NCBI GenBank assembly: GCA_020860865.1
Contig: JAJBTL010000436.1
Span: forward strand, 3,735-24,209
Length of the DNA: 20,475 nt
From: Planctomycetota bacterium
GTDB taxonomy: Bacteria; Planctomycetota; SZUA-567
Reading direction: 5' to 3'
The translations under genes and the position numbers were made by a program. The notes beneath the pieces are model-generated. The model made no database searches and was not told the origin of the DNA. It was given only the letters and a program-made list of their open reading frames with translations. Positions within the stretch are counted from its first letter, which is position 1; the number at the start of each line of letters is the position of its first letter. Positions 7,438-15,803 of the stretch are shown here, one piece after another.

Positions 7438-9504
7438 ATGTATGAAGTCATGGCCCGCCGCTACCGCCCGGCGCACTTCGAAGACGTTGTCGGCCAGGAA
7501 CACATCGCCGACACGCTGAAAAACGCCATCGGCCGGGACCGCGTCGCCCATGCCTACATGTTCACGGGCGGCCACGGCTGCGGCAAAACGACGATGGCCC
7601 GCATCCTGGCGAAGGCGCTTGTCTGCGAACAAGGCCCGACCGCCCAACCGTGCGGCGTTTGTCCTATCTGCCAGGACGTCGCTTCCGGCCGCGATTCGGA
7701 TGTTCTCGAAATCGACGGCGCCTCCAATAACGGCATCGAGCAAATCCGCCAGCTCCGCGAACAAGCCTCCTATGTCCCGACCCGGGCCAGGTACAAGATA
7801 TACATTATAGACGAAGTCCACATGCTGTCGGACGGCGCCTTCAACGCGCTCCTGAAAACCCTCGAGGAGCCGCCGCGACACGTCAAGTTCATCCTCGCCA
7901 CCACCGATCCGCACAAGGTGCCGGACACGATTCTCTCCCGCTGCCAGCGGTTCGACTTCCGCCTCGTGCCGCAGAACCGATTGGCCGAATTCTTCCGAAA
8001 ACTGTCGACCCAGGAAGGCGCCGGCATTACGGACGACGCCCTCGACGCGGTGGCGGCGTTCAGCGAAGGATCGGTCCGGGACGGCCTCGTCCTTCTCGAT
8101 CAGCTCCTCTCCTTTTCGGACGGCGAGGTGACGCGGGAGGACGTGGAGGCAATTCGCGGCGTCGCCTCGGCGGAAAACGTCCAGGGAATTTTCGCCGCCA
8201 TTAAAACCGGCGATGTCAAAACCGCCCTCCGGATTGTCGACGAGGTGGCGTCCCGGGGCACCAATGTCGGCGACTTTCTCGACCAGCTTATCGGCTACGG
8301 CCGGGACATCATGTACCTCGTGGCCGGCGGCGGCATGGACGGCGTCGGCGCCTACGGTCCGGCCCGTGAAGCCTTGTCCAGGCTGGCCCAGGCGACGAGC
8401 CTGGAGACGGCGCTTCTCCAGTTGGATGTCCTGACCCAGGCGCGGACGCGGGTCCGGGCCCGGGCTTTGACGAACCCGCTGGTGGCGCTCGAAATGGCGG
8501 TGGCGCGGCTGGCCGGTCTCGGCGGCGTGGTACCGGTTGAAAAGATTCTCGCGCATCTGGCCGAACTGCCGGCCGGTTCTCTGCCCGCTCCGGCAGCGGC
8601 GGCGGAAACCCAGCCGGTGACAGCGCCGTCGACGCCGGTGGCGGAGCCGTTACGGTCGGCGCCGTCGACCCGGCCGGTGGAGGCGGTTCGTTCTGTCCAG
8701 CCGGACATGCCCCGGGAAACGCCGCCGGAACCGGCGGCGGTTACTATTCCCGAGGAAACAGATCCAGGACCGGACGACTTTTCCTATGACTCGTACGAAA
8801 CGGCGACCGCACTCCCACCGCCGAATCGTGATGCTGCTGCTGTTGTCGATACTGCGGAAATGAACGGCGGAAGCATTCCGACTCATTCCGCGTCGGATAC
8901 GCCGTCGCCGTTGCCCGATGCCATCGCGGCGGAACCGGAACCGGTGCCTTCCGAACCACCGCCTGACCCGACGGTCCCGTCGACACCGCCACCTCCCACA
9001 GCGTCGGCGCCAGAGCCGGTGATGACGCCGTCACCGGCGTCGAGCCAAGCCGCCACCGTGACGAAGGAGCAGGTGGAGGGCGTCTGGTCAAAGATTCTCG
9101 ACGAGGTGGCGGTCCGTTATCCCGCCTTGATGAACTTTATCCTTCGCCTCAGGCTGGCCGGGGTGGAGGAGGGCAGGATTGTCCTCGCCGGTTCGCGGAC
9201 CCTCATTGAACCGTGGGAGGACGAACGCCGCCGCGCCCACCTGGAAGAATCGGCCGAGGCGGTGCTTGGCTACCCGATACGATTCCACTTTGTCACGGGC
9301 GAAGTGGCGGCGCCGGTCCGTCCTGCCGCTACCCGTCAGGCGCCGAACCGGGCCCGTCCGGAATTTCTCAAAAATAGCGCGGTGGATTTGGTCGAGTCGT
9401 TGTTCGAGGGCGTTATTGTCGCCTATCAGGAAAAGACCGTGGCGCCGCCATCCGGGCCGGACGCGGTTGATGATGCGGACGGCGATGACGACGACGATGA
9501 ATAA
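7438..9504 (+). CDS. dnaX: DNA polymerase III clamp-loader subunit tau/gamma
   Basis: A 688-residue protein; DnaX is the ATPase core of the clamp loader that places the sliding clamp at replication forks. It starts with the family-typical MYEVMARRYRP, followed by Walker A GGHGCGKTT (44-52), a four-cysteine zinc site (Cys63, 72, 75, 78), Walker B IIDEVHML with Asp125-Glu126, sensor 1 LATTDP (153-158) and the SRC motif (167-169). A clamp-loader collar follows to about residue 380, then a long Pro/Ala/Glu/Thr linker to about 565, and a C-terminal domain ending in a highly acidic tail. The frame is open 30 codons further upstream, but that stretch lies over the SRP RNA. GAGG lies 11 bases before the chosen ATG. 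I see no obvious A-rich slippery site for making a short gamma form. ybaB follows on the same strand. Confidence 0.95.
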   Translation: MYEVMARRYRPAHFEDVVGQEHIADTLKNAIGRDRVAHAYMFTGGHGCGKTTMARILAKALVCEQGPTAQPCGVCPICQDVASGRDSDVLEIDGASNNGIEQIRQLREQASYVPTRARYKIYIIDEVHMLSDGAFNALLKTLEEPPRHVKFILATTDPHKVPDTILSRCQRFDFRLVPQNRLAEFFRKLSTQEGAGITDDALDAVAAFSEGSVRDGLVLLDQLLSFSDGEVTREDVEAIRGVASAENVQGIFAAIKTGDVKTALRIVDEVASRGTNVGDFLDQLIGYGRDIMYLVAGGGMDGVGAYGPAREALSRLAQATSLETALLQLDVLTQARTRVRARALTNPLVALEMAVARLAGLGGVVPVEKILAHLAELPAGSLPAPAAAAETQPVTAPSTPVAEPLRSAPSTRPVEAVRSVQPDMPRETPPEPAAVTIPEETDPGPDDFSYDSYETATALPPPNRDAAAVVDTAEMNGGSIPTHSASDTPSPLPDAIAAEPEPVPSEPPPDPTVPSTPPPPTASAPEPVMTPSPASSQAATVTKEQVEGVWSKILDEVAVRYPALMNFILRLRLAGVEEGRIVLAGSRTLIEPWEDERRRAHLEESAEAVLGYPIRFHFVTGEVAAPVRPAATRQAPNRARPEFLKNSAVDLVESLFEGVIVAYQEKTVAPPSGPDAVDDADGDDDDDE

Positions 9505-9556
9505 AACAGGCGGTAGTTATTGTCCAGTCTTTAAACATGAACGATGCGGAGACACG

Positions 9557-9898
9557 ATGAGCGGACTCGGAAACATGTTCGACCTGATGAAAAACGCCCG
9601 GGAAATGATGGGCAAGGCCAAGGAAATGCAGGCGGAAATGGCCAAGGAAACCGCCCAGGGCGAGGCCGGGGCCGGCATGGTGACAGCTACGGTGAACGGC
9701 CTTGGCGAACTGGTCGGCCTCAAGTTCGAGGCGTCCGCCGTCGATCCGAACGATCCGGAAATGCTTGCCGACCTCACGATCGCCGCCGTCGCCGACGCCA
9801 GGAAAAAGATTAACGATATCAGGCAGGACAAGCTGCGGGAAATGACCGGCGGCGTCGACCTGTCGTCCCTTGGCATCGACCTTGGCGGCATGATGTAG
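9557..9898 (+). CDS. ybaB: YbaB/EbfC family nucleoid-associated DNA-binding protein
   Basis: A 113-residue protein. It opens with an amphipathic helix rich in Met, Lys and Glu (NMFDLMKNAREMMGKAKEMQAEMAKE), followed by the family core GEAGAGMVTATVNGLGELVGLKF, in which the MVTVTVNG-like strand is diagnostic, then DPNDPEMLADLTIAAVADA and a C-terminal tail. Members are small dimers that bind DNA and coat the nucleoid. It lies 52 bases after dnaX behind a GGAG, the order found in many bacteria, although recR, the frequent third partner, is not here. The frame extends upstream into dnaX, but only this ATG has both a ribosome-binding site and family similarity from the first residue. Confidence 0.92.
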   Translation: MSGLGNMFDLMKNAREMMGKAKEMQAEMAKETAQGEAGAGMVTATVNGLGELVGLKFEASAVDPNDPEMLADLTIAAVADARKKINDIRQDKLREMTGGVDLSSLGIDLGGMM

Positions 9899-9975
9899 CC
9901 GCTGTTATTCGCCGCATCACATCACTACGGCAGCACTCGGGTACCCGGCTACCGGAAGCGCTTCGCCGGTACGCC

Positions 9976-10548
9976 TCACTCCGCCGGCGCGACGTCCCGG
10001 TGCATGCGAAAATACGTCGCATCCCCGATCTGCAAATCCCCACTGACTACAAACCCGAGGCGTTCATAGAGGGCGCGGACGCGATCCTTGTTCTTCGAAA
10101 CGAGGAGGCTCAGGCGTGAAAACCCGAGGTCGCGGGCGCGTTCCTCGGCCGCTTCGATGAGGGCGCTTCCGACGCCCCGGCCGCGAAAATCCGGATCGAC
10201 GCCCATGGTCGACAGGTAGTAGGTGCCGGGCTCGCCTTCGCTGTAGAGGCGGTCAATGACGCGGCCACGGCCACGGATATCGTTGATGAGCAGGGTATCG
10301 AGGCCGGCCTGTTTGTCGGCCGGGAAGCCGATAAGGGAACCGGCCGGACGGCCGTCAAGTTCGGCGACGAGGTTGTGCGATAGGGAATAGCGGTTTTCGA
10401 TTGGTGACGTGACCCAGCCTTCAAGGATTGCCTGGGATGCCTCCGGGTCGGTTGAACCGGTCATGAACTCGACCATCTCGCTTTCCGCCATCCAGATGAA
10501 CCGGGCGATGGCGGCGGCGTCTTCCCGCCTGGCCGGACGGATTTGCAT
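9976..10548 (-). CDS. GNAT family N-acetyltransferase
   Basis: A 190-residue single-domain acetyltransferase. It starts with MQIRPARREDAAAIARFIW, the usual first strand and helix of the GNAT fold. The acetyl-CoA pyrophosphate loop is VDPDFRGRGVGSALIEAAEERA (motif A, R/Q-x-x-G-x-G/A), followed by LSLLVSKNKDRVRALYERLGFVV (motif B), the typical C-terminal signature. The ATG at 10548 is preceded by CAGGAGG five bases away, so I prefer it to the in-frame ATG eight codons upstream. It lies 71 bases downstream of ychF on the same strand and converges with ybaB. The acceptor substrate (small molecule, peptide or ribosomal protein) cannot be told from the sequence. Confidence 0.88.
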   Translation of the reverse strand: MQIRPARREDAAAIARFIWMAESEMVEFMTGSTDPEASQAILEGWVTSPIENRYSLSHNLVAELDGRPAGSLIGFPADKQAGLDTLLINDIRGRGRVIDRLYSEGEPGTYYLSTMGVDPDFRGRGVGSALIEAAEERARDLGFSRLSLLVSKNKDRVRALYERLGFVVSGDLQIGDATYFRMHRDVAPAE

Positions 10549-10619
10549 AAGACCCTCCTGGGACCGAAACATTCAGTCCCGACAACGAACCACCGGACAA
10601 GACACTGTCCGCCCGCCAC

Positions 10620-11699
10620 CTATTTATTAAAGCGAATAACCACGATGTCGCCGTCCTGGACGACGTAATCCTTGCCTTCGACCCGGAGCTTGCCGGCCTT
10701 GGTGACGGCGGCTTCGGAGCCGAGGGCGATGAGGTCGTCGTAGGTCATCACTGCCATCCGGATAAAACCGTGTTCCATGTCGGAGTGGATTTTGCCGGCG
10801 GCGCGGGGCGCCTTGTCCCCGGCGTTGCAGGTCCAGATATGCACTTCCTTCGGGCCGGCGGTGATGAAGTTGACGAGGCCAAGCGTCCGGTAGGCCGCCT
10901 GGATAAGCCGTTCCATCGACGATTCGGCCAGGCCGAGTTCGGCGAGGAAGACCTTCTGATCTTCCGGGTCGAGCTGGGCGATGTCGGCCTCGTCCCGGCC
11001 GCAGACGGTGACGCATTCGGCCTTTTCCGTGGCGGCGACGTCCCGGAGGGCGGCGGTGTATGTATTGTCGGCGTCGGCCGGCGTCTTCAGGTTGGCGACG
11101 TAGAGGACCGGCTTCAGGGAGACGAGGTTGCAGTCGAAGATGGCGGCGAGATCGCGTTCTCCCAGGTTCATCTTGCGGGCCGGGACGCCATTGTCGAGCT
11201 GTTCCTTCACCATTTCCAACCCGGTGAGGTCGCGGCGGGCGTCGGCGTCGCCGCTCTTGGCTTTTTTGGCCAGACGGTCGATCTTGTTCTGCACGGTCTG
11301 GGCGTCGGCGACGACCATTTCGAGGTCGATTGTCTCGACGTCCCGGGCCGGATTGATATTGTCGTATTCATGCGGGAGGGAGTCGTCCTCGAAACAGCGG
11401 ACAACGTGGATGACCGCGTCCACGTCCTTGATGTGGGCGAGAAGCTTCGACCCGCGCCCGCCGGCGGCGGTGGAGCCGGCCTTGAGGCCGGGGATGTCGA
11501 CGACTTCCATCTGGGCCGGAACGATCTTGGGCGCGTTGTACATGGCCACGAGCGGCGCGATGCGGCTGTCCGGCACGGAGACGGTGGCGCGGTTGGCTTC
11601 GTCCTTGCCGAACGAGGCGGCGCCGGCGGCGGTGATGGCGTTGAAGATGGCGGTCTTGCCGACACCGGGAAGACCGACGATACCGCAGATAAAGCTCAT
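10620..11699 (-). CDS. ychF: YchF/OLA1 family P-loop ATPase/GTPase
   Basis: A 359-residue protein of normal family length. The P-loop is GLPGVGKT (9-16), the switch/G3 region is VVDIPGLKAGS, followed by GRGSKLLAHIKDVDAVIHVVRCFED, which is characteristic of YchF. A coiled-coil insertion (VQNKIDRLAKKAKSGD) interrupts the G domain as expected. The C-terminal TGS domain (about 275-359) includes EVHIWTCNAGDKAP, SDMEHGFIRMAV and VVQDGDIVVIRFNK. YchF proteins bind ribosomes, prefer ATP to GTP in studied members, and modulate stress responses. The ATG at 11699 has AAGGA nine bases upstream; the frame extends 50 codons further, but that stretch lies over a terminator hairpin. Downstream is the GNAT gene. 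Confidence 0.95.
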   Translation of the reverse strand: MSFICGIVGLPGVGKTAIFNAITAAGAASFGKDEANRATVSVPDSRIAPLVAMYNAPKIVPAQMEVVDIPGLKAGSTAAGGRGSKLLAHIKDVDAVIHVVRCFEDDSLPHEYDNINPARDVETIDLEMVVADAQTVQNKIDRLAKKAKSGDADARRDLTGLEMVKEQLDNGVPARKMNLGERDLAAIFDCNLVSLKPVLYVANLKTPADADNTYTAALRDVAATEKAECVTVCGRDEADIAQLDPEDQKVFLAELGLAESSMERLIQAAYRTLGLVNFITAGPKEVHIWTCNAGDKAPRAAGKIHSDMEHGFIRMAVMTYDDLIALGSEAAVTKAGKLRVEGKDYVVQDGDIVVIRFNK

Positions 11700-11761
11700 T
11701 CCAGAAGTCCTTTTCCCTCGCGGGAGGCGTTTCAGCGCTGTAGTACGCGCCGAGTACGTTG

Positions 11762-11800
11762 AAACAAAACGATGCGCAGTTCCGGCTGGAATGCGCATCG
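11762..11800 (-). terminator. Rho-independent terminator of the two-TM membrane-protein gene
   Basis: A 9-bp perfect stem (11770-11778 with 11792-11800, CGATGCGCA/TGCGCATCG) is extended by an inner TTCC/GGAA pair around a GGCT loop. Read on the minus strand it is followed immediately by TTTTGTTT. It lies 65 bases beyond the membrane-protein stop and before ychF, separating the two transcripts. Confidence 0.75.
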
Positions 11801-11864
11801 AACAGAATAGTTGTTTACTATTAAACCCGATTCCATGACATGCTGTCAAGGCTGTGCGGAATGC

Positions 11865-12775
11865 CTACGCGGCGATGCCGGCGCGGGCCTGCGTTTCTTC
11901 TTCCAGTTCCCGGACAAATGTCGACGGCCGGAGGACGACGACGAGGGCGTCCCTGCCGTCGTGGAGGGCGACCTGGTGCATTTCGAAGCACTCGCGGCGG
12001 GCCGCCGCCGGGTAGTCGCAGGCGCCGAGGGCGGGCCATTGGCGGCAGGCCCGGCGCCAGAGGTGCTGGACCCAGGCGGAGGCTTCGGCGTCGCCAATTT
12101 TTGTTTGCAGGTCGGCGTAGCCGTCGCCGGTGTCGACCTCGAAGGCCCAGGACGGCAGCGCTTCCGGATAGGAAATTTCACGGATATTGGTGCCGGATTC
12201 GAAATGGCCGCCGGCGGAGATGTTCATGTGTATTTCCCGCCACAACGCGTCTTCCCGGGCGCAGGTCGTCGGCGCCGGGCCGTTTATGAAGATGCGGACA
12301 TAGGGCAGGCGGAGATAGTAACTGGGCGATCCGAGCCAGTCGCCGGTGAACAGCCAGCGTTTGACATGGGCCGGCCACTCCCGGGGCAGCGGGCGAGGGT
12401 GAGGCGGGTGGCGAAGCCGCGGCGGGTGGCGTCGTCCATCCGGAACCAGAGCCGAAGAAACAGGTTGCCGCCGGCCTGGCCGCAGGCGGCGCCGGCGAGG
12501 AGGGCCGGAAGCATGACGCCGCCAATCAGGTAGTACGGCGACACTTCCGGGTTCAGGTGGACAATGCCGACCGCGATCAGCCCGGCGACGGCGATGACGC
12601 CGACAAAGGTAGAGACAGCCACCGTTGTCCGTTGGAGCAGGGCGGTCAGGCGGTGGCGGCTGGAGTTGAGGCGGTCGTAGATGCGGCGCCAGTCGTCCGG
12701 TTCGGCGCCGGAGACCACGGCGATACGGACCGGCGAATGGCGTTTCAGGGCGGTTGATTCCACAGCGGTAGACAT
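11865..12775 (-). pseudogene. Uncharacterised two-TM membrane protein, split by a one-base frameshift
   Basis: The gene starts at ATG 12775 behind a near-perfect AAGGAGG seven bases away. It runs in one frame through two adjacent hydrophobic helices (about residues 50-72 and 80-100) to FATRLTLAR, after which that frame turns into low-quality sequence. The other frame picks up at once with PREWPAHVKRWLFTGDWLGS and continues through a globular, aromatic-rich C-terminal domain of about 170 residues to TAG at 11865. One missing C between 12380 and 12392 explains the shift; repaired, the product would be about 303 residues. The predicted order is a cytosolic N-terminus, a helical hairpin in the membrane and a soluble C-terminal domain. 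I recognise no family and no catalytic motif. It is either decayed or misread, since the ribosome-binding site and the terminator are both intact. Confidence 0.65.
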
Positions 12776-13016
12776 GGTGTGCCCTCCTTTTCGGCACGGC
12801 GATGGGGAAACGACAATCCCGCCCTTCACTTTCCGAAAACGCGGCCGGCCTTTCCGGGATTTTTCCAAAAACCGGGAAAGTTTTGTAGAGCCGTCCAGCC
12901 TGGTGCAACCGAACGGATGTTCTTTCCAATGGATTTATTGGCTGGAATATGTCATAGTTCAGGGGGGTGGGCGAGCGAAGCTGGTCGCTCCGTGGAACAA
13001 AAATCGAGGAAATGCA

Positions 13017-13340
13017 ATGGTATTGCCACAAGACAGAAAAGGAAGTAAGGGCCCGAATGACAAACGCTTCGAGAGAGAAGAAATGGGCGCCTTGCTCCGG
13101 ATGTTCTCCAACCTCGGCATAACCGTGGCGGTGGGGATTGTGGCGGCGTTTCTCCTTGGCATATGGCTTGACAACAAGTTGGTGGAAATGGGGTACGTTA
13201 CCCGTGGCGCTGTTCGTATACTCTGTACCCTCGGCGGCCTCGGACTGACGTTGTATTGGGCGTATCTTCGGATTATTAAACACCTTAAAACTTTTGAACG
13301 AAACGTCGAAAAAAAGCCGCCAGCCGACGACGACGTCTGA
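13017..13340 (+). CDS. AtpI/AtpZ-like small membrane protein (putative F0F1-ATPase-associated)
   Basis: A 107-residue protein with a basic N-terminus, then two membrane helices (FSNLGITVAVGIVAAFLLGIWLD at about 30-52 and RGAVRILCTLGGLGLTLYWAY at about 63-83) and a charged tail. The G-x-x-LGIWLD motif ending the first helix followed by a glycine-rich second helix is typical of the ATPase gene1/AtpZ family, which in other bacteria precedes the ATP synthase operon and helps c-ring assembly or Mg uptake. GAGGA lies seven bases before ATG 13017. No atp genes follow, so it is an isolated copy, or the operon lies elsewhere. The frame is open upstream but has no membrane-protein character there. Family call moderate; function inferred. 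Confidence 0.7.
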   Translation: MVLPQDRKGSKGPNDKRFEREEMGALLRMFSNLGITVAVGIVAAFLLGIWLDNKLVEMGYVTRGAVRILCTLGGLGLTLYWAYLRIIKHLKTFERNVEKKPPADDDV

Positions 13341-13453
13341 GACGGCGACGCGGTTTGCCGATCCCTGCCGGTTCAATGCTGGTCAGGATTGGTCGGATTC
13401 GGTTATAAACAGCGTGCTATCATGGTGGTTTTATCGTTCTTCAGAGTTCCATC

Positions 13454-13482
13454 TTGTTTTGGAATAATCGTTCCAGTATAGT
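13454..13482 (+). promoter_or_regulatory. Possible promoter with overlapping TTCCA/TGGAA dyad, upstream of the EIIC-EAL gene
   Basis: TTGTTT (13454-13459), a 17-base spacer and TATAGT (13477-13482, five of six to the -10 consensus). The spacer contains TGGAA-6-TTCCA (13460-13464 and 13471-13475), and another TTCCA lies at 13447-13451, suggesting a protein-binding dyad over the promoter. The -35 match is weak, and the predicted start would sit at the very base of the next hairpin, so this may not be the promoter in use. Confidence 0.35.
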
Positions 13483-13489
13483 GGCATAC

Positions 13490-13520
13490 GCTTTCCCGAG
13501 TTGGGAAGGCGATCTTTTTT
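13490..13520 (+). terminator. Rho-independent terminator or attenuator before the EIIC-EAL gene
   Basis: An 8-bp stem with one G-U pair (13490-13497 with 13503-13510) and a five-base GAGTT loop, followed by GATC and six T. It lies 149 bases after the AtpZ-like gene and 40 bases before the EIIC-EAL ATG. It either ends the former transcript or conditions read-through into the latter. Confidence 0.65.
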
Positions 13521-13560
13521 GTTTAGAGGCGGTTATGACGGTGTGGCGAAAACGTAGCGA

Positions 13561-15744
13561 ATGGACGCACGGATGCGAGTGGGATTAAACAGGATCAACA
13601 GTTGGTTCGCCAACCTTATCAAGCGGATGCTGTGGAATCCGCAACTCAAGGCTGTCCGGAACGGCCTGACCCTCACGCTGCCCCTGGTCATGGCAGGGTG
13701 CGTGGCGGTATTGTTGGCCAATTTCCCCGTTGAGGGGTACCAGCGGTTTATGGTGGACACATTCGGGCCAGGCTGGCGCAACCTGAATGTCCATATCGCC
13801 GACGGCACGTTCAGCATCCTGTCCATCATTATCCTTCTGACCATATCCTTCAGTCTGGCCGAACATCACAACCACGTCAACCTGACGTCAAAGGTCCATC
13901 CGGCCATTGTCGCGCTTATTAGCCTCGGCTGCCTTATTTCACTTATTCAACCCTATTCCCTCGTTTCCGTCGGCGGCGACAGTCCACCGCCGGGACTGGG
14001 CTTGCCGTATTTCTGGCTGGGGATTCACGGGTTGTTCATTTCCATTCTCGTGGCGCTGGTGTCGGCGAACCTGTTTTTCCGCCTGGCCCGGGTGCGCTGG
14101 CTGTCCGTGTCATTCTTTTCGGAAGAGGCGGACCCGTCCATTTCCGCCGCCTTCAGCGCCATGTTCCCCGGCATGCTGACGATTGTCATCTTTGCTTTCT
14201 TCAAGTATTTCTCCCAGGAAATGGGCATTGAAAGTATCAATCAGACCGTCTACGACATGCTCTCGGCGCCCTTCGCCCGGATGGGGAACACCTTCTCCAC
14301 CGCCATGTTCTATACCTTCATCCGGCACCTGTTCTGGTTCTTCGGCATCCACGGCACCAACCTGCTGGAGCCGGTGACCACGAGTATCTACGTGCCGGCC
14401 ATGGACGAAAACATCGCCGCTATCGCCGTCGGCCTGCCGCCGCCGAACGTGTTCACGAAGACATTTTTCGACGCCTTCCTCGCCATGGGCGGAAGCGGGG
14501 CGACCCTCTGCCTCTTAATATGTATTTTCCTGTTCAGCCGGCGCGGATCGATGAACCGGGTGGCGCAGTTGTCCGTCCTCCCGGCCCTGTTCAACATCAA
14601 CGAAATCGTCATGTTCGGCCTGCCGATTGTCCTGAACCCGGTTCTTCTTATTCCGTTCCTGGCCGTGCCGCTGGTGCAGTGCGTCATCACCTACGGCGCC
14701 ATGACGAGCGGTCTGGTGCCGTTCACCATTCGCGTCATCGACTGGACGGCGCCGCCGTTCATCAGCGGCATCGCCGCCACCGGCTCGTATTCGGGCGCGG
14801 TGCTGCAACTGGTCAACCTCGTCGTCGGCATCGCCATCTACCTGCCGTTTGTCAGAATTGCCGAGGCGATGAAGGCGGAGGCGTTCAACCAGGCATTCAA
14901 GGAATTGATGCCGGGCTATGCCGAAGGCGCCGGGACGGCGGAGCATGTCCTGTCCGGCGAAGCCAAGGCCCTGTCCGCCTCTCTGACGCACGACCTGTCC
15001 CAGGCGGTCGAGCGGAACGAACTGTCCCTCGAATACCAGCCGCAGGTCGAGAGCACGACCGGCGTCGTCTTCGGCGTCGAAGCGCTGATGCGTTGGGATC
15101 ATTCGCATCTTGGACGGATTCCGCCCGGGCTCTTCATCACGCTGGCGGAGGACGCGGGCCTTATCAAACAACTGGGCAATTGGGCCCTGGAGGAGTCCTG
15201 TCGCCAATGGGCGGAATGGCGCAAGGCCGGGGTCGACGTCGTCATGTCCGTGAACCTCTCCGTTCGGCAACTGGACGACGACGCCATAGTCGAGGAAATC
15301 CGCGAACGGGTGGAGCGATTCGGCATTCCGAAAGGCCGCCTCGAGGTCGAGGTCACCGAGTCCGCCGCCCTTGGCGGCAGCAGCCGGTCGGAACTGTTGC
15401 ACCGCATCCACTCCCTTGGCGTGTCATTGGCCATCGACGACTTCGGCATGGGCCACAGCTCCCTCGTCTACCTGAAACAGTTCCCGGTGGACACGATTAA
15501 AATCGACCGGGTGTTGTCGAAGGACGTGACGACGAACCGCTTCTCGACGGAAATCATCTCGACGATTTCCGAACTGTGCCGCTCCCTCGGTATCCACACG
15601 CTAGTGGAATATGTGGACAATGTCGAACAGCTCAAGGTCCTCCAGGGCCTCGGCTGCACGCGGATTCAGGGCTGGCTCTATTCGGCGTCTCTGCCGCCGA
15701 ACACCTGCCTCGACTTCATCCGGAAGGGCGCCCCGGTCTATTAG
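13561..15744 (+). CDS. PTS EIIC permease domain fused to an EAL (c-di-GMP phosphodiesterase) domain
   Basis: A 727-residue fusion. Residues ~20-440 form a multi-helix EIIC domain of the lactose/cellobiose type, with FWFFGIHGTN (His264) and the substrate-site motif NINEIVMFGLP (Glu348). A short linker leads to the EAL domain (~475-720). Its catalytic set is largely present: Glu507-Ala-Leu, Asn565 in VNLS, Glu597 and Glu600 in EVTES, Asp626-Asp627 in IDDFG, Lys647 in IKID, Glu683 and Gln703. The AEGVET-type motif is altered to VEYVDN. This predicts an inner-membrane sugar sensor or transporter that hydrolyses c-di-GMP to pGpG. No EIIB or EIIA is fused or adjacent, so a sensory role is more likely than independent transport. 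No clear Shine-Dalgarno precedes ATG 13561. A better-placed ATG at 13535 is in another frame, so the true start is uncertain. Confidence 0.88.
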   Translation: MDARMRVGLNRINSWFANLIKRMLWNPQLKAVRNGLTLTLPLVMAGCVAVLLANFPVEGYQRFMVDTFGPGWRNLNVHIADGTFSILSIIILLTISFSLAEHHNHVNLTSKVHPAIVALISLGCLISLIQPYSLVSVGGDSPPPGLGLPYFWLGIHGLFISILVALVSANLFFRLARVRWLSVSFFSEEADPSISAAFSAMFPGMLTIVIFAFFKYFSQEMGIESINQTVYDMLSAPFARMGNTFSTAMFYTFIRHLFWFFGIHGTNLLEPVTTSIYVPAMDENIAAIAVGLPPPNVFTKTFFDAFLAMGGSGATLCLLICIFLFSRRGSMNRVAQLSVLPALFNINEIVMFGLPIVLNPVLLIPFLAVPLVQCVITYGAMTSGLVPFTIRVIDWTAPPFISGIAATGSYSGAVLQLVNLVVGIAIYLPFVRIAEAMKAEAFNQAFKELMPGYAEGAGTAEHVLSGEAKALSASLTHDLSQAVERNELSLEYQPQVESTTGVVFGVEALMRWDHSHLGRIPPGLFITLAEDAGLIKQLGNWALEESCRQWAEWRKAGVDVVMSVNLSVRQLDDDAIVEEIRERVERFGIPKGRLEVEVTESAALGGSSRSELLHRIHSLGVSLAIDDFGMGHSSLVYLKQFPVDTIKIDRVLSKDVTTNRFSTEIISTISELCRSLGIHTLVEYVDNVEQLKVLQGLGCTRIQGWLYSASLPPNTCLDFIRKGAPVY

Positions 15745-15803
15745 GCGTGTAGCCAAAAAAACGAAACCTCGCTATACTCATCTGGCTCTTCTGAAAAGCG
15801 GAC

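Noticed and set aside
9950..9971. TACCGG/CCGGTA hairpin between ybaB and the GNAT gene as a terminator
   Set aside because: No T-tract follows on either strand; it may be a folded intergenic element but cannot be called a terminator.
15784..15803. GGCTCTTCTGAAAAGCGG as an ISL3-type insertion-sequence end
   Set aside because: It resembles ISL3 ends from memory, but no matching inverted copy or transposase is found in the window.
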